A DNA stretch of 64,000 nucleotides, taken from positions 10,180 through 74,179 of the forward strand of contig SFWF01000001.1 of the NCBI GenBank assembly GCA_004560045.1, read 5' to 3'. Below, piece after piece: positions 58,902 to 64,000 of the stretch. The translations under genes and the position numbers were made by a program. The DNA comes from a bacterium. GTDB taxonomy: Bacteria; Bacillota; Clostridia; Oscillospirales; Acutalibacteraceae. The notes under the pieces are model-generated. The model ran no database searches, was not told where the DNA came from, and saw only the letters and a program-made list of their open reading frames with translations. Every line of letters starts with the position of its first letter. Positions within the stretch are counted from its first letter, which is position 1.

Positions 58902-61223
58902 ATGCGCAAAGAAATAAATTTGAACAAAAACTGGTTTTTTCATAAAGGAGATATCAAGGTAGACCGTCCCGCCGATAAGGGTCCCGTTTACGCTCAGTCC
59001 AAGACCGAACGTAAAAAAATCGGTCCTGCCGCCTATCACTATCACGACAAGCCTGACGACTACGGCAACGAATGTGAGAAAAGCAGTACCTGCTGGTATA
59101 GAGTAGACCTCCCTCACGATTATATAGTCGAGCAGGATAACGACCAAACCCAGAATAACAGTCACGGCTATTTTAAATATGAAAATGCCTGGTACAGAAA
59201 GCATTTCGAGATTGATCCCGAATTTTCGGGCAAGCGCATAACCCTCCGCTTCGACGGCATTGCGACCTGCGCTACGGTTTATCTTAACGGCTGTCTTATG
59301 GGGCGGAACTACTCGGCATATAACAGCTTCGAGATAGACATAACGAGCGTCGCCTTTTTCGATAAGGAAAACGTCCTTTCGGTATACGTAAACACCGAGG
59401 AGTTTGAGGGCTGGTGGTATCAGGGAGGCGGAATCTATCGTGACGTTACCCTGACGGTTACCGAAAATGTCGCAATAGACCTTTGGGGAGTTTATGCCCC
59501 TTACGAAAAGATTGGCGATAACACCTGGCAGGTAAATTTCGAAACCACCGTTATAAACGCTTCCTTCGAGGACGTTTCGGTTACCGCAAAGACCGAAATT
59601 ATCGATAAAAGCGGCAACACCGTCGCAGTAGCAGAAGGAGGGGGCGCCGTTTCTCTTCGCGATAAAGCGACCCTTAAATACTTTGCTACGGTAGAAGACC
59701 CCGAGCTTTGGGACTGCGATAACCCGAACCTTTACTCGGTCGAAACAAGGCTTTATAAGGACGGCGAGGAGATCGATATAAACACCACCCGAATCGGTTT
59801 CAGAACGGTTGAGATCAGCGTAGAAAAGGGACTTCTTTTAAACGGAAAGCCTACCTTTATAAACGGAGTCTGCTCTCATCAGGATTTCGGCCTTACGGGT
59901 CTTGCCGTTCCCCGAAACATCGCCTTTTACAAGGTCGGCCTCATGAAGGAAATGGGGGCAAACGGCTTTAGAACAAGCCATTATCAGCACTCTGCAGACT
60001 ATATGGACGCCTTCGACGAAATGGGCTTTCTCGTTATGAACGAGGCAAGATGGTTTGAATCAACCCCCGAGGCTATGCTTCAGCTTGAATCCCTCCTCCG
60101 CCGCGACCGAAACCGTCCCTCGGTAATTATGTGGTCAACCAGCAACGAGGAGCCTTCTCATATAACCGAGCAGGGCCGCCGTACCCATAAGGCGATTGCC
60201 GCACATATAAGAAAATTCGACAAGCAGAGATATATCTGCGCCGCCGTATGCCACGACCCCGAAAAATGCACCATCTACGACGACTGTGAGCTTGTGGGAA
60301 TAAACTATAACCTCGAAATCTACGATACGGTTCATAAAATGAAGCCCGAAAAGCCGATATTCGCGTCTGAATGCTGTGCCACGGGAACGAGCCGCGATTG
60401 GAATTTTTCGTATAATACCTTCGGCCGTCTCCGCGATAAGGACCGAGACACCAATGCCTGGTTTAAGGGCAGAGAAAACACCTATAAATTCCTTCGCGAG
60501 CGCCCCTGGGTATTCGGCTGTTTTCAGTGGGATGCGGTAGAGCACAGAGGAGAGGCCGAATGGCCCGCCGTTTGCTCCAAGTCGGGAGCAATGGATCTCT
60601 TCCTGCAGAAAAAGGGAGCTTTTTATCAGAATAAATCCCATTGGACGGATGACCCGATGGTCCATATCGTACCTCATTGGAACTTTTTGGGACTTGAGGG
60701 TCAGGACGTTTTGGTCACCGTCTACACCAACTGCGACGAGCTTGAGGTTATCTTAAACGGCGAGATCGTAGACCGAAAGACGATCGAAAAATACGGTCAC
60801 GGCGAGTGGAATATCCCCTACGTCCCCGGAACCCTCACCGTAAAGGGCTACAGAGACGGTGCAGAGGTTGCAACCCACAGCCGCACCACCACGGGCAGAC
60901 CCGAAAAGCTTAAGCTTACCGCTCTGAACGAGGTAAAGGCCAACGGCAAGGATATTGCTCTGTTCCTCTGTGAATGTATCGACGAGCTTGGCCGTCCCGT
61001 TCCCGATGCCGCCGAGCAGGTATACTTTTCGGCCGCCGAGCCCGCAAAAATAATCGGAACGGGCTCGGACAATACCGATCACCGCTCGGTTAAAAACGTC
61101 GACCGAAAGATGTATATGGGCAAGATCCTCGTCGGAGTAAAGCCGAGAGAGGGTCAGACCGAGCTTGAGCTCACCGCCCTTTCGGATAATTGCGGTGTCA
61201 CCGCCTGCAAGATTAAACTGTAA
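58902..61223 (+). CDS. Glycoside hydrolase family 2 enzyme, beta-galactosidase-like
   Basis: A 773-residue GH2 protein without a signal peptide, so it acts on sugars already inside. Order: sugar-binding jelly roll (about 1-190, with WYRKHF and YQGGGIYRDV), Fn3-like domain (about 195-300), TIM barrel (about 300-590) and C-terminal beta domains. The acid/base Glu is in IMWSTSNEEPS near residue 412 and the nucleophile Glu probably in KPIFASECC near 490. Beta-galactosidase is the most usual activity of this architecture, but beta-glucuronidase or mannosidase cannot be excluded. AAAGGAG precedes the ATG. Confidence 0.85.
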   Translation: MRKEINLNKNWFFHKGDIKVDRPADKGPVYAQSKTERKKIGPAAYHYHDKPDDYGNECEKSSTCWYRVDLPHDYIVEQDNDQTQNNSHGYFKYENAWYRKHFEIDPEFSGKRITLRFDGIATCATVYLNGCLMGRNYSAYNSFEIDITSVAFFDKENVLSVYVNTEEFEGWWYQGGGIYRDVTLTVTENVAIDLWGVYAPYEKIGDNTWQVNFETTVINASFEDVSVTAKTEIIDKSGNTVAVAEGGGAVSLRDKATLKYFATVEDPELWDCDNPNLYSVETRLYKDGEEIDINTTRIGFRTVEISVEKGLLLNGKPTFINGVCSHQDFGLTGLAVPRNIAFYKVGLMKEMGANGFRTSHYQHSADYMDAFDEMGFLVMNEARWFESTPEAMLQLESLLRRDRNRPSVIMWSTSNEEPSHITEQGRRTHKAIAAHIRKFDKQRYICAAVCHDPEKCTIYDDCELVGINYNLEIYDTVHKMKPEKPIFASECCATGTSRDWNFSYNTFGRLRDKDRDTNAWFKGRENTYKFLRERPWVFGCFQWDAVEHRGEAEWPAVCSKSGAMDLFLQKKGAFYQNKSHWTDDPMVHIVPHWNFLGLEGQDVLVTVYTNCDELEVILNGEIVDRKTIEKYGHGEWNIPYVPGTLTVKGYRDGAEVATHSRTTTGRPEKLKLTALNEVKANGKDIALFLCECIDELGRPVPDAAEQVYFSAAEPAKIIGTGSDNTDHRSVKNVDRKMYMGKILVGVKPREGQTELELTALSDNCGVTACKIKL

Positions 61224-61228
61224 CAAAA

Positions 61229-61257
61229 AACACGTAGTCTTATGAAGACTGCGTGTT
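61229..61257 (+). terminator. Terminator of the GH2 gene
   Basis: Thirteen-pair stem 61229-61241/61245-61257 (one G-T pair) with an ATG loop, then ATTGTTT. Confidence 0.78.
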
Positions 61258-61280
61258 ATTGTTTATGGCTTGACGGGTGG

Positions 61281-62093
61281 TTATATTATATTATCAAGAT
61301 AGCTTACAATCGCGGCAATAGCGCTTTCGTTATTGGAGACGGTAATGAGATCAGCGGCCGCTTTGGCCTCCTCTACTGCGTTTTCTACCGCAAAGCCGAG
61401 TCCTGCCGCCTTTATCATGGAAATATCGTTATTGTAGTCTCCGACGGCGATCGTATTTTTAGGGTCGATACCAAGAAGCTCGGCCATTTTTATAAGAGCT
61501 AAGCCCTTACTTACCCCTTTCGGCAATATTTCATAATATACTTTTTCCGAACGGATAAAGTCGAAACATTCGGCTTTCGGATGACTGTCGAGAAGCCTTA
61601 TAAGCTCATCCATTTTATCACCGTCGGCATGAGCAAAAACGATCCTCAAAACAGGCTCCTTATCCTCATCAAAGGGACCGGTAAGCAGAGGAATTCCTGT
61701 AATATTTCTGAAACGAGCCATAACGGGATTATCTTTAAAAAAATAGGAGTCTTTTGCGGTGGTAAGCTGTATTCCGATTTCGGGTAGATTTCGGTCGACG
61801 AAATCGACAAGCTCCATGGCATCCTTCGGTAAAGGGATGGTATAAAGGTATTTTTCGTCGGTGAGGTCGTATACCGCGCCGCCGTTAAAGCAACCGAAGG
61901 GAGCGTTGGGCTTTACGGTATCGCAGATATGTACCGAGGTTTTCGGAACCCTTCCCGTAATGAAGGTGAATAAACCGCCCTCCGACTTAAAATATTCTAT
62001 TGCGTCAAGATTTTCCTTCGACACCGTTTTATCGTCGGAATAAAGCGTTCCGTCAAGATCGGTGCAAAAGAGCATACCGCTGAATTTTCCCAA
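61281..62093 (-). CDS. Cof-type HAD phosphatase
   Basis: A 270-residue HAD hydrolase of the Cof/YidA class: motif I DLDGTLYSDD near residue 12, motif II Thr in FITGRVP near 41, Lys in GVSKGLAL near 193 and motif IV GDYNNDISM near 218, with the type IIB cap in between. These act on sugar phosphates and cofactors with wide specificity. Start is TTG at 62093 with AAAGGG upstream; ATG at 62075 is an alternative. Confidence 0.85.
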   Translation of the reverse strand: MGKFSGMLFCTDLDGTLYSDDKTVSKENLDAIEYFKSEGGLFTFITGRVPKTSVHICDTVKPNAPFGCFNGGAVYDLTDEKYLYTIPLPKDAMELVDFVDRNLPEIGIQLTTAKDSYFFKDNPVMARFRNITGIPLLTGPFDEDKEPVLRIVFAHADGDKMDELIRLLDSHPKAECFDFIRSEKVYYEILPKGVSKGLALIKMAELLGIDPKNTIAVGDYNNDISMIKAAGLGFAVENAVEEAKAAADLITVSNNESAIAAIVSYLDNII

Positions 62094-62120
62094 AAGATCA
62101 TACCCTTTCTTTTATAATAA

Positions 62121-62149
62121 AGTATATCATAAACAGTATTTTTTATCAA
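62121..62149 (-). promoter_or_regulatory. Sigma-A promoter for the Cof-type HAD gene
   Basis: TTGATA (62144-62149), 17-base spacer and TATACT (62121-62126) on the minus strand. Confidence 0.72.
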
Positions 62150-62159
62150 TACGGTAATA

Positions 62160-62188
62160 TTGATTTTTACAAGGCGTGGTGCTATAAT
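62160..62188 (+). promoter_or_regulatory. Orphan sigma-A promoter facing a terminator
   Basis: TTGATT (62160-62165), 17-base spacer and perfect TATAAT (62183-62188). No protein gene follows; a strong hairpin ends the region at 62263. Confidence 0.55.
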
Positions 62189-62194
62189 AATTTA

Positions 62195-62263
62195 AAAATG
62201 GACAGGAAGCTAAGTAAGCAAAAAAATCAGCTATGTGATACAATTTCACATAGCTGATTTTTT
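62195..62263 (+). ncRNA. Candidate small RNA of about 70 bases
   Basis: The stretch between the orphan promoter and the 18-base hairpin at 62221-62263 would give a transcript of about 70 bases. A 19-codon frame from ATG 62198 is inside but has no ribosome binding site and ends in the hairpin. Read instead from the minus strand, the same hairpin ends the GH29 gene. Confidence 0.35.
62221..62263. terminator. Bidirectional terminator of GH29 gene (and of the candidate small RNA)
   Basis: Eighteen-base perfect stem 62221-62238/62246-62263 with A6/T6 ends. Confidence 0.92.
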
Positions 62264-62264
62264 A

Positions 62265-63503
62265 TTATTTAATTATCGCTTTTGCGACTCGGACGCAGGT
62301 GGATTTTCCGTAGGGGAAGTTGGTGGCGTATACCGAGAGGTTTCCGTCCTCGTTTTCGAAGTTTAACTCCTCGTCGTTGTCCATCCAGTAGACCTTTTCG
62401 ATCTTTTCGTCTACGCCACGGAAAACAAAATCGTTTTCACATTCGCCGTTTACGGCAACGTGGACACTGCCTCCGTGACCTAAATCGTGAACGAAGACGT
62501 AAAGACAGCCGTCGCCCTTAAGGAGGAAGTTCTTAGCGTTTCCGCAGGTTGCGGGATGAGGCTTGCCCTTATAGATAGCCTCGCCGTAAAGACCCATCCA
62601 TTTGCCCATAATTCTCATTATTTCTCTCTGGAAGGGGTCAACTCCGCCCTGAGCGGTGGGTCCGATATTAAGCAGGAGGTTTGCGCCCACCCTTCTGCAG
62701 GCGCAGAGGGATTCGATAAGCTCGCAGGGGGATTTATAGTTAAAGTCGTTTTCGCCGATTCCCCAGTGATCGTTTAATGTGTAGCACATCTCGGCGGCAA
62801 CGTATTTGCTCATACCCTCGCGGTCCATGGGAGTGGGTCTGCCCTGCTCGAAGGTGACCGAGTCGAGCTCGGGATTTCCGATCTCACCGCGCTGAACGAG
62901 GCCGGTGTTGTTTATGATGATAGCATCGGGCTGATGCTTACGGATAGTAGCGTAAAGGGCGTCCTCTTTCCAGTCGGCATCCTCTTTGCTCCAGTTACCG
63001 TCGAACCAGAGTCCGCCTATTTTACCGTAGTTTGTGCAAAGGACCTCTACGCTCTTTCTCAGGTATTCGAGGTAGGAGTCGAAGTCCTCATTAAAGTCCT
63101 TCTGATACCAGTCGAGGGTGGTATGATAGAAGAAGGGAACGATTCCGTGACGGTTGCAGGCGTCTACGAATTCCTTTATAAGGTCGCGTTTGGCGGCCGA
63201 ATGAGGTGCGTCGAAATCGCAAAGACCCTTGGTGTCGTAAAGGGAAAAGCCCTCGTGGTGACGGGTGGTGAGGGTTATGTATTTACAGCCTGCGTTCTTT
63301 GCGGTAAGAACCAACGCGTCGGCATCGAAATCCTCGGCGGTAAAGGTTTCGGCAAGCTTTTTATATTCGTCCATATTATGGTCGGGGTCGTGGTGGAAAA
63401 TCCATTCACCCTGACCGAGCTGGGAATAAAGTCCCCAGTGTACGAACATTCCAAAGCCTAAGTTTTCAAAATCTGCAATTCTTTTTTCGGGGGTAGGTAT
63501 CAT
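62265..63503 (-). CDS. Alpha-L-fucosidase, glycoside hydrolase family 29
   Basis: A 412-residue GH29 enzyme with no signal peptide. Marks: FGMFVHWGLYSQLGQGEW near residue 17, TTRHHEGFSLYDT near 80 with the paired His, nucleophile Asp in GGLWFDGNW near 190 and a C-terminal beta domain. It probably removes fucose from host or plant glycans taken up as oligosaccharides. ATG at 63503 has AAAGGAG 9 bases upstream; an in-frame start at 63545 has none. Own promoter at 63536-63564. Confidence 0.9.
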   Translation of the reverse strand: MIPTPEKRIADFENLGFGMFVHWGLYSQLGQGEWIFHHDPDHNMDEYKKLAETFTAEDFDADALVLTAKNAGCKYITLTTRHHEGFSLYDTKGLCDFDAPHSAAKRDLIKEFVDACNRHGIVPFFYHTTLDWYQKDFNEDFDSYLEYLRKSVEVLCTNYGKIGGLWFDGNWSKEDADWKEDALYATIRKHQPDAIIINNTGLVQRGEIGNPELDSVTFEQGRPTPMDREGMSKYVAAEMCYTLNDHWGIGENDFNYKSPCELIESLCACRRVGANLLLNIGPTAQGGVDPFQREIMRIMGKWMGLYGEAIYKGKPHPATCGNAKNFLLKGDGCLYVFVHDLGHGGSVHVAVNGECENDFVFRGVDEKIEKVYWMDNDEELNFENEDGNLSVYATNFPYGKSTCVRVAKAIIK

Positions 63504-63535
63504 ATAGTTTGCTCCTTTCGAAGGTATCTGTACGG

Positions 63536-63564
63536 ATTTTACCACCGCCCTTTTTTATTTTCAA
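63536..63564 (-). promoter_or_regulatory. Sigma-A promoter for the GH29 gene
   Basis: TTGAAA (63559-63564), 17-base spacer and TAAAAT (63536-63541) on the minus strand. Confidence 0.72.
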
Positions 63565-63639
63565 CCTTAAACCGAAACTCTAATAAGGAAATGCATAACT
63601 TTTACGGAAAAATACATTTAGAATGATATTTTTACAGAA

Positions 63640-63890
63640 AATTGAACGGCAACCGATAAATTTCGGTTGCCGCAGACTGTCGTTTGATGGTTTTTGTTTT
63701 TTGGTTGCGGGAGCCGGAGCCCACCAACAACCTCTCGGTCTCTATTACCCGACATTTGCTTAGGTCTATGTACACTGCCCTCGCCTCTGTCGACCGCTGC
63801 CCCTTTCCTTTCTCCCTGCATCCCATACTGTGGGTGGTCGAAAGCAAAGCAGATTATTCGCTCAAGGACTCATAACCCTCAGGGATAAAT
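63640..63890 (-). ncRNA. Candidate structured non-coding RNA, class not assigned
   Basis: No coding frame here has protein-like composition. Read on the minus strand there are nested pairings: TCGACC/GGTCGA (63836-63841 with 63790-63795) closing a CCCACAGTATGGG hairpin and a purine-rich loop; a long-range 7-base match (63842-63848 with 63755-63761); a GGTTG/CAACC hairpin (63703-63736); and a GGCAACCGA/TCGGTTGCC hairpin (63648-63671) that could end it. The opening GAGTCCTTGAGCGA recalls the 6S RNA motif, but the 3' half does not. A raiA-type RNA is another possibility. Strand is my preference, not proven. Confidence 0.45.
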
Positions 63891-63909
63891 TTAAATCGAA
63901 CTCGAAATA

Positions 63910-63947
63910 AAAAATGGAAACACCCACCGATGGGAGTTTCCATTTTT
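63910..63947. terminator. Bidirectional hairpin terminator
   Basis: AAAAATGGAAAC/GTTTCCATTTTT arms (63910-63921/63936-63947) with an inner CCCA/TGGG pair. It bounds the right side of the candidate RNA; 63948-64000 shows nothing I can name. Confidence 0.88.
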
Positions 63948-64000
63948 GGATAGTTTGAACTTAATAGCACGAATTTAATGTGACTGAAAACCGAGGGTTT

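Noticed and set aside
1..64000. CRISPR arrays, tRNA or rRNA genes, insertion sequences, prophage genes
   Set aside because: No regularly spaced repeats, cloverleaf genes, transposases or phage structural genes were found in the window.

Overview
The window is chromosomal DNA of an endospore-forming member of the Clostridia, most likely an uncultured gut bacterium of the Oscillospiraceae/Ruminococcaceae type. The complete spoIIIAA-AH operon, a GerA germinant-receptor gene and a SleC-like cortex-lytic gene show spore formation. The beta-galactosidase-like GH2, the alpha-L-fucosidase GH29 and a dockerin protein point to life on glycans. Most of the window is densely packed core genes on both strands. 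Strong 17-bp-spaced sigma-A promoters and rho-independent hairpins are easy to see, and TTG start codons are common.

Layout. 1-2.75 kb: spore germination genes (gerA running off the left edge, divergent from a SleC-like pair). 2.77-12.4 kb: a DUF2383 protein, RadC, an RluD-type pseudouridine synthase, dCMP deaminase, HAD phosphatase, L28, a small alarmone synthetase, the gpsA-plsY-der-DUF512 operon, L32 and YceD. 12.5-19.4 kb: a small P-loop protein, Pgi, DacF, a LUD protein, MnmA, PyrR and a secreted G5/3D protein. 19.5-25.5 kb: a PHP phosphoesterase, Asp23 and spoIIIAH-AA. 25.5-26.35 kb: about 0.9 kb of repeat-rich DNA with no gene. 26.4-28.1 kb: YebC and DusB.

28.3-37.05 kb is a plus-strand run: polA, a low-molecular-weight phosphatase, rimI, tsaD, then mreB-mreC-mreD-PBP2 for cell elongation. 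A MinD-like ATPase, a methylglyoxal-synthase homologue and hisS follow to 39.65 kb. From 49.9 back to 39.7 kb runs one tightly coupled minus-strand operon: pcrA, a membrane protein, two tandem RumA-family RNA methyltransferases, MurT, a GatD-like protein, an NhaC antiporter and an XRE-BadF fusion kinase. Several of its genes overlap by 1, 4 or 11 bases.

50.0-63.5 kb is more accessory: TspO, an 1845-residue secreted metallophosphatase with InlB-type repeats, a tiny secreted dockerin protein, a divergent AraC regulator, an orphan MazF, DeoD, GH2, a Cof-type HAD and GH29. The last 450 bases hold no protein gene but contain what looks like a structured non-coding RNA.

The observations most worth following are: (i) a GatD homologue beside MurT that lacks both the catalytic Cys and His; (ii) a methylglyoxal synthase homologue whose catalytic Asp and active-site His are replaced; (iii) the AraC/dockerin/giant metallophosphatase locus with its palindromic divergent promoter; (iv) two possible small RNAs near the right end; and (v) genes whose ribosome binding site is buried in the hairpin of the preceding gene, together with an apparently leaderless dusB. 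All assignments come from reading the sequence and from family knowledge; no database search was run.
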